Shown piece after piece: positions 25,635 to 35,263 of a DNA stretch of 64,000 nucleotides. The translations under genes were made by a program, and so were the position numbers. Every line of letters starts with the position of its first letter. Position 1 is the stretch's first letter. A model generated the notes under the pieces. It made no database searches, had not been told where the DNA came from, and saw nothing but the letters and a program-made list of their open reading frames with translations. This DNA comes from Calditrichota bacterium. GTDB taxonomy: Bacteria > Zhuqueibacterota > Zhuqueibacteria > Zhuqueibacterales > Geothermadaptataceae. Location of the stretch: NCBI GenBank assembly GCA_008501765.1, contig QQUE01000007.1:248001-312000 (forward strand). The letters run 5' to 3'.

Positions 25635-27491
25635 ATGAATTTCTCTGGATTAGAACAAATAATTCTCTCCCTGTTGTTGATTCTTTCTCTCACCAAGTTT
25701 CTTCGTGATTTTTTTTCGCACATTCGGCCGATTTTCAAAGGCCAAGCAGACCGCATTCGTACAGATCATTTTTTTAGACGAGCATTAGTTTCAATCAAAG
25801 AAGTCCTGTTTCAATCGAGAGTTATAAGTGGTCGACCGGTTGCCGGCGCCATGCATGCGGCAATTTTCGGAGGATTTATTTTCTTTGGTTTGGAGACTGC
25901 CGATCATTTCGGTAAAATATATGGATTTCATCTCCTGATTTCCATCTTCGGTGACTGGACCGGTTTTTATAAAAATCTCGTCTCATTTTGGGCAATTGCC
26001 GTTTCTGTTGGAATAATTGGATTGATTTTACGGCGATTCGTATTTGTTAAATACTCTCCCGACCCAAAATCTTATAGCTCTGGCTATGTGGGGCTGTTTA
26101 TCTTTTTGCTGATGGCAACCTATCTTTATACTCAATTCCCCCATGATCCAGCCTCCTTAACTGCAAAAAGTGTTTGGTGGAGCCACGCACTAATTATTTT
26201 GATTTTCCCGCATTTGGTGCTGAGGTCAAAACACTTCCACCTCATTATTGCGCCTGTGAATATTTTCATGCGAACTCTGCGAATGGCAGAGCTAATGCCA
26301 ATGGATCTAAATCTTGAAGAAATGGAATCAGATGATGCAGAACCTGTTTTTGGCTTGGAAACAATGGCAAATTTGAGTCAGAAACATCGCATGGATTTTC
26401 TTAGTTGTGTGGAATGCAGACGATGCACGGACAATTGCCCGGCAAATATCTCAGGGCAAGTTTTGGATCCCCGAGGATTTATACTCGCCGGCAGAAAAGC
26501 GTTGTTTGATCTGCCTGATACGGATTCAGTAATTGGAAATATTATCTCAGAGGAAGCGCTCGGGCAATGCACAAGCTGTGGCGCCTGCGAATATATGTGT
26601 CCTGTCGGCATCGAGCACTTGCAATTACTCACTGGCGCAAAACGTGCGCAAGCAATGTCGCTGGGAACAGGCATGGTCGCATCCGAATTCTTTGAAACCG
26701 TGGAACGGACTGGCAATGCATTCGGGGGCAATAAAAAGGAGCGCAAAGCCCTGCTTGAAGAGCTTGAAATTCCTGTCTATGTGCCCGGCGAAACTGAATT
26801 TTTACTATGGATGGGTTGTGTTTGGAACTATAATGTCGATTCCCGGGATGCTTTGGAATCATTCATCAAAATCCTGAAAAAATCAAATACCAGCTTTGGT
26901 GTTCTTAAAAAAGAAACCTGTTGCGGCCACCACCAGCGGCGTCAGGGAGAAGAAATGCAGTTTCAGGACTTGGCTGAAAAAAACATTTCTTCAATGGATG
27001 GCATAAAAAAAATAATTACTCCGTGCCCCCACTGCATGCACACAATTGGTAAAGAATACACCGATTTCAACAATGAACATAATGTTGAGATTATTCACCA
27101 TGCTCAATTCATCCAAAAACTTGTTGCTAAGGATGCTTTGAACCTGAAAAAACAGGATAAAGAAGTCAACACGACATTTCATGACCCTTGTTATTTGGGT
27201 AGATACGAAGGAGATTTTAACACCTCGAGAAAGCTGATAAACTCAATTGGATACAATGTTGTTGAGATGCAGCGCTCTCACGATAAAGCCGTTTGCTGCG
27301 GGGGTGGCAACGCCGGGTTCGTTCGGGAGCAGAAAGTAGATAAAAGAGTTGATCAAACGCGGAAAGAACATGTTCGGGAGAGTGGCGCTCAACTCCTCGT
27401 AACGGCCTGTCCGGAATGTAAAATGATGCTCAATGCGGCTGTGGAGGAAACAAAGGACATTGCCCAAGTCGTCGCTGAAGCCATTGAATAA
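25635..27491 (+). CDS. Membrane-bound HdrDE-like iron-sulfur oxidoreductase
   Basis: A 618-aa fusion. Residues 1-230 hold about five membrane helices like the haem b subunit of nitrate reductase gamma/HdrE, with His residues inside helices. Two 4Fe-4S motifs follow: CVECRRCTDNCP (258-269) and CTSCGACEYMCP (312-323). The C-terminal third has two CCG domains (CCGHHQRRQGEE near 430 and CCGGGNAGF near 550), as in HdrD/GlcF. Such proteins exchange electrons between menaquinone and an unknown cytoplasmic donor, and are widespread in sulfate reducers and FCB bacteria. No etfAB or acyl-CoA dehydrogenase gene is adjacent, so the partner is unknown. Confidence 0.9.
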   Translation: MNFSGLEQIILSLLLILSLTKFLRDFFSHIRPIFKGQADRIRTDHFFRRALVSIKEVLFQSRVISGRPVAGAMHAAIFGGFIFFGLETADHFGKIYGFHLLISIFGDWTGFYKNLVSFWAIAVSVGIIGLILRRFVFVKYSPDPKSYSSGYVGLFIFLLMATYLYTQFPHDPASLTAKSVWWSHALIILIFPHLVLRSKHFHLIIAPVNIFMRTLRMAELMPMDLNLEEMESDDAEPVFGLETMANLSQKHRMDFLSCVECRRCTDNCPANISGQVLDPRGFILAGRKALFDLPDTDSVIGNIISEEALGQCTSCGACEYMCPVGIEHLQLLTGAKRAQAMSLGTGMVASEFFETVERTGNAFGGNKKERKALLEELEIPVYVPGETEFLLWMGCVWNYNVDSRDALESFIKILKKSNTSFGVLKKETCCGHHQRRQGEEMQFQDLAEKNISSMDGIKKIITPCPHCMHTIGKEYTDFNNEHNVEIIHHAQFIQKLVAKDALNLKKQDKEVNTTFHDPCYLGRYEGDFNTSRKLINSIGYNVVEMQRSHDKAVCCGGGNAGFVREQKVDKRVDQTRKEHVRESGAQLLVTACPECKMMLNAAVEETKDIAQVVAEAIE

Positions 27492-27891
27492 AAATACCGC
27501 GTTTTCAGATTTTTTATAAATATCCCATAACCGGTACTTTTTAAATAATTGATGAATTTGAAGTTAAACGCATCTATTTGTTTGTTAGAATTCGTGAAAA
27601 TATTTGTGTTTCTCGCATAAAAACTCAAATATTTTCTTAATTAAACATTTTTTCTTTGCTCGTTTCCTTTTTTTATATATTTTATAAGAAGATTTGAATA
27701 TCTATTCAACGTGAATCCCTTTCACTTTGCGCGGATTTTTAAAAACGATAGCAAATCTGGCACTATCAGCAAAACCTACCCAAAAGGACAAAAGGGTGTC
27801 CCGCTCCATTCGAATGGGAGTCAGCTAAACGAATCAGACGATTGCAGGACAGCAAGCGATCTACTCTTTTGAATCAATTCCAGGGAAGTCC
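27492..27891. other. Intergenic region, 400 bp, with structured leader before HD-GYP gene
   Basis: The first 230 bases are AT-rich and featureless. From about 27745 to 27865 the DNA is less AT-rich and can form several hairpins: GATAG/CTATC (about 27748-27769), ACCC/GGGT (about 27777-27798), and CTCCATTC/GAATGGGAG (about 27803-27820). This suggests a structured 5' leader for the HD-GYP gene. I compared it by eye with c-di-GMP riboswitch consensus elements and could not match them, so no RNA family is assigned. Confidence 0.3.
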
Positions 27892-28533
27892 ATGTTTAAG
27901 GAAGAGCAGAAATCGATTGATCATATCAATCAACTAATCACCGCAATACCGGCAAAATTTGAAATCATCGAACTTTTTTTACAACTCGATAGCTATACAC
28001 GCTTTCATAGCTACCGTGTAAAAGAAATTGTTGTTGCAATGGCATCTCTTCACGGAATGAATCAAGATCAAACGGAAGAATTGACGCTTGCAGCCTATTT
28101 GCATGATTTGGGTAAAACAGCCATCCCGGCTGAACTTTTAAACAAAAGTACGCGGCTCAATGCGCAGGAATTAAAACATGTTCGAATGCATGCAAAAATT
28201 GGCGCTGATATGTGCAAAATCTTCAAACTCTCCCAAACACTCATCGAAGCTGTTCGCTGTCACCATGAATATTTTAATGGCGCGGGTTATCCGTTTGGCT
28301 TGGCAGCAAGTTCCATCCCGCTGGCAAGCCGTATAATCTCAATTGCCGATGCACTCGATGTGATGCTGTCCGGACGAAAATATTCAAAGCCACGCTCATT
28401 GTCAGATGCTGTAAAGATCATGATTCACAACAGTGGTTCTCAATTTGATCCGGCACTTGTAAGTACACTCCTGCAAAAGATTGAGCACAAGGATTCGGCA
28501 GACTGGGTAAAAAATGCTGCATCTTTTCATTAA
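27892..28533 (+). CDS. HD-GYP domain protein (cyclic dinucleotide phosphodiesterase type)
   Basis: A 213-aa protein that is almost only the HD-GYP domain. It has FHSYRVKEIVVAMA (first His), AAYLHDLGKTAIP (HD pair, about residues 72-84), HVRMHAKIGADM, the GYP signature HHEYFNGAGYPFGL (about 123-136) and SIADALDVMLSGRKY. HD-GYP enzymes hydrolyse c-di-GMP or cGAMP. The usual Arg/Asp of HHERxDGxGYP is replaced by Tyr-Phe-Asn, but the metal ligands are kept, so it should be active. It has no sensory or receiver domain, so control is probably at expression level. Confidence 0.88.
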   Translation: MFKEEQKSIDHINQLITAIPAKFEIIELFLQLDSYTRFHSYRVKEIVVAMASLHGMNQDQTEELTLAAYLHDLGKTAIPAELLNKSTRLNAQELKHVRMHAKIGADMCKIFKLSQTLIEAVRCHHEYFNGAGYPFGLAASSIPLASRIISIADALDVMLSGRKYSKPRSLSDAVKIMIHNSGSQFDPALVSTLLQKIEHKDSADWVKNAASFH

Positions 28534-28717
28534 ATTTCGAGTAAAAGTGCAGCAACCGGTGACTAAAAATCACGGACTTTAATCTATTTTTATTTTGACA
28601 CTCCCCTCCCGTAATCACTTACAACTCATATTCGACTTTTTATTTAAAAATAATTTAATTGGAAATTTTTCTATATTCAAATAATTGTATGCTGGTATTC
28701 ATCTACTGGAGTTAATT

Positions 28718-29059
28718 ATGCCAAACAAAACCAATACCGAATCGGGAAGAAGCGGTAATCTCATGGTTGGACTCGTGCTCGTGCTTATGGGTTTGTTTTT
28801 TTTATCCAACAATTTTTTTGATTTTTATTTGGATAATTGGTGGGCGTTGTTTATACTCATCCCTGCTTTTATGGCTTTTAATGAAGCCTGGAAATTGTAT
28901 AAAAATAATGATAGTAAAATGACCCGTGCTGTAAAAAATCGTATAGTGGGTGGCGTTTTCCCGCTCACTGTTGCGCTAATTTTTCTACTCGATTTCAATT
29001 GGGCAACAGTCTGGCCTATTTTTATAATTATAATTGGTGTTTCAATGCTGTTTGATTAA
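28718..29059 (+). CDS. LiaI/LiaF-like small membrane protein
   Basis: A 113-aa protein with about four hydrophobic segments (about residues 16-32, 40-54, 74-90, 92-112), containing the recurring pattern GLVLVLMGLFFLSNNF and W-x-hydrophobic-P-I/L. This matches the LiaI-LiaF-like/DUF5668 transmembrane region found in envelope-stress systems. The ATG at 28718 is chosen because TGGAG stands 6 bases before it. It is followed 48 bases later by serine dehydratase on the same strand, without a terminator. The function is unknown. Confidence 0.7.
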   Translation: MPNKTNTESGRSGNLMVGLVLVLMGLFFLSNNFFDFYLDNWWALFILIPAFMAFNEAWKLYKNNDSKMTRAVKNRIVGGVFPLTVALIFLLDFNWATVWPIFIIIIGVSMLFD

Positions 29060-29107
29060 CCACAGGATTGGGGCATTTCAAAACCGTTCTCAGGATTGTG
29101 GTATAAA

Positions 29108-30484
29108 ATGATCAGTATTTTTGAACTTTTTAAAATTGGCATTGGTCCCTCAAGTTCGCATACGGTGGGCCCAATGCATGCAGCCGGATTATTTGTTAAA
29201 GAATTAAAGCTGAGCGATAGGCTCACGCGAACAAATGAAATCACTATTAATCTTTATGGCTCGCTGGCATTAACCGGCAAAGGCCATGGAACAGACAAAG
29301 CCATTTTGCTGGGGCTCGAAGGCAACAAACCAGATAGTATTATCCCGGATGAAATCGATTCGATAATTAATCATATTCGCGAAAACGAATGTATCCGGTT
29401 ATCTCCTCATAAGTCTATTCAATTTATCGAAAAAAAACATCTTAATTTTCTGCAGCAAGAATCACTGCAATACCACCCCAACGGTTTAATATTTACTGCC
29501 CTCGATGCACATGGCAGAGAAATTTTGCAGAAAACTTATTATTCTGTCGGGGGTGGTTTCGTCGTCAGTGACGAGGATGCAGCCAGGGATCAGATAGATC
29601 ATAACAAAATAAAATTCCCGTTTCAATTTAGCTCCGCAGCCGAATTGCAGAAAATCTGCCGTAAAGAATCTCTTTCGATCTACGAAATAGTGATGAAAAA
29701 TGAAACTATCTCCGCGACGATGGATGAGGTTTTTCAACATACACTTAAAATTTGGGATGTCATGCAGGATTGCGTGAAGCGCGGATTTAGACAAGAGGGT
29801 ATTCTACCCGGTGGATTGAATGTAAAAAGACGCGCACCACGATTGTATCGTGAATATACCGGTTCACCGGAAAAAGGATTGCAGGACCCACTTAGTGTGA
29901 TTGACTGGATTAATTTATACGCTCTCGCGGTGAATGAAGAAAATGCTGCCGGAGGCCGTGTTGTTACGGCTCCCACAAACGGGGCTGCAGGTATTATTCC
30001 ATCGGTGATGCATTATTATGCTCGCTTTGTTCCTGCTGCCAATGATGATGGGATCGTTCGCTTTTTGCTGACGGCCGGCGCTATTGGCATCCTCTACAAG
30101 TTAAATGCTTCAATTTCCGGCGCCGAAGTTGGGTGCCAGGGAGAAGTCGGCGTTGCCTGCTCGATGGCTGCCGCAGGCCTGGTAGCTGCACTCAATGGCT
30201 CCAACGAGCAGATTGAACAGGCAGCTGAAATTGGGATGGAACATAATTTAGGTCTCACCTGTGATCCGGTACAAGGGCTTGTGCAAATTCCCTGCATTGA
30301 ACGCAACGCAATGGCTTCTGTAAAAGCCATAAATGCCGCCCGAATGGCCATGCAAAGTGATGGCAGTCACAAGGTCTCCCTTGATCAGGTTATCGAAACT
30401 ATGCGCCAAACCGGGGAAGATATGAAATCCCATTACAAAGAAACATCCCAGGGTGGTTTAGCGGTAAACGTTATCGAATGTTAA
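29108..30484 (+). CDS. sdaA: L-serine ammonia-lyase (iron-sulfur type, single chain)
   Basis: A 458-aa enzyme that deaminates L-serine to pyruvate and ammonia with a 4Fe-4S cluster. The N-terminal SDH-beta domain starts MISIFELFKIGIGPSSSHTVGPM; the C-terminal alpha domain has APTNGAAGIIPSVMHYY, GAEVGCQGEVGVACSMAAAG and GLTCDPVQGLVQIPCIERN, giving the cluster Cys residues. The fused length matches E. coli SdaA. The ATG at 29108 gives the normal N-terminus; an upstream TTG at 29096 is unnecessary. It faces the tryptophanase gene tail-to-tail with 11 bases between stops. Confidence 0.96.
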   Translation: MISIFELFKIGIGPSSSHTVGPMHAAGLFVKELKLSDRLTRTNEITINLYGSLALTGKGHGTDKAILLGLEGNKPDSIIPDEIDSIINHIRENECIRLSPHKSIQFIEKKHLNFLQQESLQYHPNGLIFTALDAHGREILQKTYYSVGGGFVVSDEDAARDQIDHNKIKFPFQFSSAAELQKICRKESLSIYEIVMKNETISATMDEVFQHTLKIWDVMQDCVKRGFRQEGILPGGLNVKRRAPRLYREYTGSPEKGLQDPLSVIDWINLYALAVNEENAAGGRVVTAPTNGAAGIIPSVMHYYARFVPAANDDGIVRFLLTAGAIGILYKLNASISGAEVGCQGEVGVACSMAAAGLVAALNGSNEQIEQAAEIGMEHNLGLTCDPVQGLVQIPCIERNAMASVKAINAARMAMQSDGSHKVSLDQVIETMRQTGEDMKSHYKETSQGGLAVNVIEC

Positions 30485-30495
30485 AGTTACACCAA

Positions 30496-31866
30496 TTATA
30501 TTTTTGCAAAATGGCAGGTAAAATGTCTTAAAAAATCCGGTTGCGAGGTTATTCGGTGACCACCGATTTTGGTTCTATTTTGCCAGACATTTTCGATAAC
30601 TTCAAGCATGTAATCAAAATGACTTTGTGTGTAGACCCGTCTTGGAAATGCAAGCCGGACAAGCTCGATCGGTGAAGGTATTTCTTTTCCATTCGTATCA
30701 AAGTGGCCAAACATCACACTACCAAGCTCCACACTACGAATTCCTCCTTCGATGTATAACGCGTTCACCAGACCAATTCCGGGGTATTCTAATTGTGGAA
30801 TGTGCGGTAAGAATTCTTTCGCATCGAGAAAAACAGCATGTCCCCCAACCGGTTTTACATAGGGTATGCCTTTGCTTTGAAGAAATTTTCCCATATAACT
30901 GATCGTAGCGTGGCGGTAAACCTGATAATCGTAATCAAGGGCTTCCATTAAACCAACTGAGAGAATTTCCAAATCCCTCCCTGCAAGTCCACCATAAGTT
31001 GGGAATCCCTCACGGAGAATGAGCATGTTACGAAAATTTTCTGCCCATTCATCATTTTGACAGACAAAAAATCCCCCGATATTTGCCAACCCATCTTTTT
31101 TTGCACTCATCGTTGCTGCATCAGCATAGGAAAACATTTCCTGGGCTATTTCCAATAATGATTTGTCGGCGTAGCCATCCTCGAGTTCGTGAATAAAATA
31201 AGCGTTCTCGGCAAAGCGACAACTATCGATTATAAGCGGAATTTTATATTTGATTAACAGCTTTTTTACGGCTTTAATATTGGCCATAGAAACGGGTTGG
31301 CCACCACCGGTATTGTTGGTGACGGTTATCATGCAAAAAGGAATTCGCTCGACACCATATTTTTCTATGACAGCAGCTAATTTCTCCACATCCATATCCC
31401 CTTTAAATGGAATATCTGATTTCAGATCCATTCCTTTATCGCAGAGCAAGTTTAACGCATTTCCACCAGAAAACTCAATATTGGCGCGTGTGGTATCGAA
31501 ATGGCTGTTATTGGGGATAACATCGTTTTCTTTTACGAGGATATGCGCCATGAGTGACTCAGCGGCACGGCCCTGGTGGGTTGGAAATATATGCTTCATC
31601 CCCGTTATTTGACGGACACTTGCTTCAAATTTTTTCCAGGAGCGACTTCCGGCATAGCTTTCATCCCCAAGCATCAGGGCTGCCCACTGTTGGGCCGACA
31701 TGGCACCAGTGCCGCTATCGGTAAGCAGGTCGATGCAACAATCATCTGCATCCAGCAAAAAAACATTATTATGTGCCTTGGCAAGTGCTTTCTCACGATC
31801 GGCTTTTGAAATAAGATGAATTGGCTCCGTCATTTTGATTCGAAAAGGCTCAATAATCGTTCGCAT
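30496..31866 (-). CDS. tnaA: Tryptophanase
   Basis: A 456-aa PLP enzyme of the tryptophanase/tyrosine phenol-lyase family, which cleaves tryptophan to indole, pyruvate and ammonia. The PLP lysine lies in ATMSAKKDGL (Lys near 257). Two family markers favour tryptophanase: Asp124 in HFDTTR (Thr in tyrosine phenol-lyase), and RSVELGS where the phenol-lyase has its substrate Arg. PRRVYTQSHFDYML and RHFTCHF close the C-terminus as in E. coli TnaA. The start at 31866 is supported by AAAGGAT just upstream. There is no tna leader peptide with Trp visible. A 22-bp palindrome lies 52 bases upstream. Confidence 0.92.
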   Translation of the reverse strand: MRTIIEPFRIKMTEPIHLISKADREKALAKAHNNVFLLDADDCCIDLLTDSGTGAMSAQQWAALMLGDESYAGSRSWKKFEASVRQITGMKHIFPTHQGRAAESLMAHILVKENDVIPNNSHFDTTRANIEFSGGNALNLLCDKGMDLKSDIPFKGDMDVEKLAAVIEKYGVERIPFCMITVTNNTGGGQPVSMANIKAVKKLLIKYKIPLIIDSCRFAENAYFIHELEDGYADKSLLEIAQEMFSYADAATMSAKKDGLANIGGFFVCQNDEWAENFRNMLILREGFPTYGGLAGRDLEILSVGLMEALDYDYQVYRHATISYMGKFLQSKGIPYVKPVGGHAVFLDAKEFLPHIPQLEYPGIGLVNALYIEGGIRSVELGSVMFGHFDTNGKEIPSPIELVRLAFPRRVYTQSHFDYMLEVIENVWQNRTKIGGHRITSQPDFLRHFTCHFAKI

Positions 31867-31917
31867 AACAACATCCTTTTAAAATTTATATTCAATAAAT
31901 CGCAAGTTGATAATTTG

Positions 31918-31939
31918 TCAGATAATTCGAATTATCTGA
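31918..31939. promoter_or_regulatory. Perfect 22-bp palindrome, candidate operator of tnaA
   Basis: TCAGATAATTC is followed at once by its exact complement GAATTATCTGA. It lies 52 bases before the tnaA start codon and 250 before the FapA-family start, where a repressor or activator of tnaA could bind. The 323-bp gap 31867-32189 shows nothing else clear. Confidence 0.5.
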
Positions 31940-32189
31940 TAGGTGAAATTATAATAAAGTTGCAGCAAAAAACAAATGCGGAATATATTTATTTCTTAGA
32001 TCTGCAGCCCGGGAGTAAATTAATTTAGATTGTTTTAATTGTTCAATAACAGCTAAATAACCAGATATATGTGACGAAAATAAATAATAAAATATGTACC
32101 GGACATTATCATATGCGCTAATCCAAGCACTTGGTCTCGCTGTTCTTTTTGTAGTTATTTATAGTCTCAATCCACTGTGGAGGTTTCTT

Positions 32190-33575
32190 TTGAAGCTAAA
32201 AATATCAGATGATAAAATGAATGCATTTCTAATTTTTGATAAAAATGACCTGGATGCCGCACCAGAAAATGCGCTTGTTGAAAAATTACTCGCTGATAAT
32301 GGTATCGTCGAAGGAGTGATCAAAAACGCATGGAATGATGGTTACCATAAATTTCGCGACGAAGAATTGGAGGATAATCAATGCTTAATTGCCGCAGGAA
32401 AGAATCCTGAGGATGGTAAAGATGGCTGGCTGGAATATTTTTTTGATCCGGACCCAAAACAACATCTCAAAAAGGACAATCACGGCAAAGTTGACTTTTA
32501 TGATCTCGAATTTGTTCAAAATGTAGAAAAAGGAACCAAACTGGTTCAATTGCATGCGCCAACACCTGGGATACCGGGGAAGAATTTGTTCGGAGAAACC
32601 AAAGATGCCGGTGACGGGAAATCCATCGAGCTTCCGAATTGTCAAAATGCTGAAATATCCCCGGATGAGCCTACCGTCATAATCTCAAAAATAGCCGGCC
32701 ATGTGCACGTAAAACGAGGCAAAGAGATAATTGTGGAAGACGTGCTTAAAGTTTCCGGAAATATAGATTTTGATACGGGTAATATTAACGCAATTGGCAC
32801 AGTTATAATCAATGGTGACGTCAAATCAGGGTTCAAAGTGACCGCAAGCGGAGACATCACGATTAATGGGCTTGTTGAAGACGCAACGATTGTATCCGAT
32901 TCCAATGTTCTCATTAAAAAAGGCTTTATAGGCCATGGTAAAGGTTTGGTCAAGTCTGGTGGTTGTGTTGTACTTAGCCATGTAAGTAACCAAAAAATAG
33001 TTGCAGATGGCAGTATTATGATAAATGGCGAGGTAATTCAGGCTGAATTGATAGCGGGAGAATCGGTTGAAGTTCGTGGTCAAAATGGGAACATTATTGG
33101 TGGGTCTATAACCGCAGGCACATTTGTCACTGCGCAGGAAATCGGCAATGACCAGAATATCAAAACCAGTGTTACGATGGGTGGCAATGGCCAGGTTATG
33201 GAAATGATCAAAACACAGAAAGAAGAAATCGAGAAAACCAAGGCGCAGCATGAGCGTGTAAAACAGGGTATTGTTGCTCTGGTACGATTGCAAATTAAAA
33301 TGGGGAAATTGCCGCCGGAAAAGGACAATTTATTGGCCGAACTAAAAAAAGCGCGCGTTTCACTTGAAGCTCAGGAGATTGACAACGAGGCATATTTACA
33401 AGAATTAATTGCTCAAAAGAATTCGTGCAGCGAAAATTCGAAAATTCATGCTCGAGAATCAATATATCCGGGAGTTCGATTGCATTTTCAATCGCATCAT
33501 TTTCCGGTAAAATCACAAATAGTAAATCAGATTATTACGCCGGAAAATTTCTATGAAATTTTAGAACGGCAGTGA
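32190..33575 (+). CDS. FapA/DUF342 family protein
   Basis: A 461-aa protein. An N-terminal region KISDDKMNAFLIF is followed by the conserved FapA core (HAPTPGIPGKNLFG, about residues 120-133), then a central right-handed beta-helix of repeated G-x-hydrophobic turns (KVSGNIDFDTGNI, INGDVKSGFKVTA, SGDITINGLVEDA), then a coiled coil (about 330-400). FapA-family proteins are cytoplasmic and linked to polar localisation or cell-surface signalling. The start is the TTG at 32190, with GGAGG (32179-32183) at good spacing; the ATG at 32094 has no ribosome-binding site, though the 32 codons between encode a hydrophobic stretch. Confidence 0.8.
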   Translation: MKLKISDDKMNAFLIFDKNDLDAAPENALVEKLLADNGIVEGVIKNAWNDGYHKFRDEELEDNQCLIAAGKNPEDGKDGWLEYFFDPDPKQHLKKDNHGKVDFYDLEFVQNVEKGTKLVQLHAPTPGIPGKNLFGETKDAGDGKSIELPNCQNAEISPDEPTVIISKIAGHVHVKRGKEIIVEDVLKVSGNIDFDTGNINAIGTVIINGDVKSGFKVTASGDITINGLVEDATIVSDSNVLIKKGFIGHGKGLVKSGGCVVLSHVSNQKIVADGSIMINGEVIQAELIAGESVEVRGQNGNIIGGSITAGTFVTAQEIGNDQNIKTSVTMGGNGQVMEMIKTQKEEIEKTKAQHERVKQGIVALVRLQIKMGKLPPEKDNLLAELKKARVSLEAQEIDNEAYLQELIAQKNSCSENSKIHARESIYPGVRLHFQSHHFPVKSQIVNQIITPENFYEILERQ

Positions 33576-33802
33576 CACATTATTTGGAAAAAAGAGAATT
33601 CAGGTATAATTTTTCAAACCTTCTTATTTATCCAAAGCGGTGATGTGCAGAACCATAAAATTGTGCCTAAAATCATCAACTGTTTATGTGATTCTATTTC
33701 GATAATGTTGAGAAACACTAAAATTGACGGTACAATCGTTAAAATTAAACCGGTAAATGAAATATATTTTAATAGGAGCTGCATCGTTCATTCTCCAGAT
33801 TT

Positions 33803-35203
33803 TTATGCAATCAACTCATGTTTTTTCTGAAATAACTTACTAAAAATGACAAATAAAAGTGCCGCGATAAACCACCCTGGCAATCCAAGAAAGAATATCT
33901 CAATATTAAAAATGATATTCATTGCAAAACAAGCGGCCAGGGAAATCACCCAGGTTAATGCCGCCCCCAAATTGAAAGATGATTGAACGACCTCAGCATA
34001 GTTACTTCTAAGACCCAGGCGCGGCAACAAATAAACGTCCATTAAAATAATGGCGCCCATCGGCATGAGAATGAGACCGTAGAGAGCAACAAAATTCAAA
34101 AGCTTCATCACCAGGGCTGGAAAACAGGATGCCAGCGTAGTAATCATGCCAACTACAAAAGTTACTTTCCAGGTTTTCCATTTCGGACGAATCGCCTGAA
34201 AGGCCAAACCAGCGCGATAAATTGTTGGATTAGCCGTTGTCCACCCTGCTATGATTACACAAATGGCCCCTGCAACCCCGGCTGCACGAAAAGCAACCTG
34301 CCCCGGTGCAAATTCCTGGCTAAAATTGGATTCCTGCAAAAACAAGGCGTAAAGAATGCCGGATGCCAACCAGGCGATATAATGCCCAACGTACATGCCG
34401 GTTGCCGAGGCGAAGCCGTATTGCCACTTTTTTGCATAACGTAAAATTGATAAATCAGCCATACCAATATGCATCGCCATATTACAAAACCAGGCGAAAA
34501 ACATAATATGCCAAAAAGTAAACTTTGACTGCCCCACAAGCGGAACTCCTGTCCAGATTTTCTCCTGTGCAACAGTCCAAAAATCAGATAAAGAATGCAC
34601 ACCCAGTTCAGGCAAGACAGCGATGGCGGCGGCGATAAATACCAAAATCATCCATGGTGCGGCTATGTTGGCGAAACTGGACACTTTATCGTAACCGAAA
34701 ATCGTCACAACTGTGGTTACGGAACCAACAGCCAGTACCGCGATTATCCAGCCGATGCTATTGGGATAAAAATCAGTGAGTGAAGGCATATCCATGTTGA
34801 ACGGAATGCCAATAGCGGTTGCGGAAACGGCAATCATCGAGCCGGCCAGAAAACAGAACATCAGGGCATTTACCAGATTGTAGATCATCGTTAATTTTGA
34901 GCCGGCAATTTTTTCAAGTTGAAAATACAACGTAATACGGTTTTTTACTGCAATTGGCGCACAAAGAAATGCCCAACTTAATACGGCAAGCAAATTACCC
35001 AGCAGCAATCCAAAAACCAGATCACCTGCCGATACCCCGTGGGCGACAAACAGAGGTCCAATTACAAATTCGGTCCCGGCTGTGTGCTCTCCTGTGTACA
35101 TCCCTAAAAATCGGCCCCAGCTCTTCCAATTGCTTTTGGGAACAGGCACCCTTTCAAATTCATCAACATGGTCGAGATGGGCGACAATGCCTTTCGTTTT
35201 CAT
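33803..35203 (-). CDS. NCS1 family (purine-cytosine permease-like) transporter
   Basis: A 466-aa membrane protein with about 12 helices. It has the NCS1 N-terminal pattern SWGRFLGMYTGEHTAGTEF, a GLLLGNLLAVLSWAF helix and the sodium/substrate-site helix near GWTTANPTIYRAGLAF. The family moves nucleobases, hydantoins, allantoin or thiamine precursors with a cation. The ATG at 35203 is preferred (GAGG upstream); an in-frame TTG at 35218 is the alternative. It is divergent from the DeoR regulator and the BMC operon across a shared 195-bp region, so it may be under the same regulator. Its substrate is unknown; no sugar permease is nearby. Confidence 0.85.
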   Translation of the reverse strand: MKTKGIVAHLDHVDEFERVPVPKSNWKSWGRFLGMYTGEHTAGTEFVIGPLFVAHGVSAGDLVFGLLLGNLLAVLSWAFLCAPIAVKNRITLYFQLEKIAGSKLTMIYNLVNALMFCFLAGSMIAVSATAIGIPFNMDMPSLTDFYPNSIGWIIAVLAVGSVTTVVTIFGYDKVSSFANIAAPWMILVFIAAAIAVLPELGVHSLSDFWTVAQEKIWTGVPLVGQSKFTFWHIMFFAWFCNMAMHIGMADLSILRYAKKWQYGFASATGMYVGHYIAWLASGILYALFLQESNFSQEFAPGQVAFRAAGVAGAICVIIAGWTTANPTIYRAGLAFQAIRPKWKTWKVTFVVGMITTLASCFPALVMKLLNFVALYGLILMPMGAIILMDVYLLPRLGLRSNYAEVVQSSFNLGAALTWVISLAACFAMNIIFNIEIFFLGLPGWFIAALLFVIFSKLFQKKHELIA

Positions 35204-35263
35204 ATTTGGTATCCTCAACCCTCAATTTAAAATACGTGATTTATTTAAGGAAATAAGTTAATA

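Noticed and set aside
27720-27891. c-di-GMP (GEMM) riboswitch upstream of HD-GYP
   Set aside because: The conserved GACGCAAAGCC-type segment and the partner loop are missing, so I kept only an unassigned structured leader.
32094-32189. ATG start giving the FapA-family protein an N-terminal membrane helix
   Set aside because: No ribosome-binding site lies before 32094, while GGAGG stands at the right distance from TTG 32190, where homology begins. A membrane-anchored form is not fully excluded.
33645-33830. 61-codon open frame between FapA-family and NCS1 genes
   Set aside because: It overlaps the end of the NCS1 gene on the other strand, has no homology pattern and no good ribosome-binding site.
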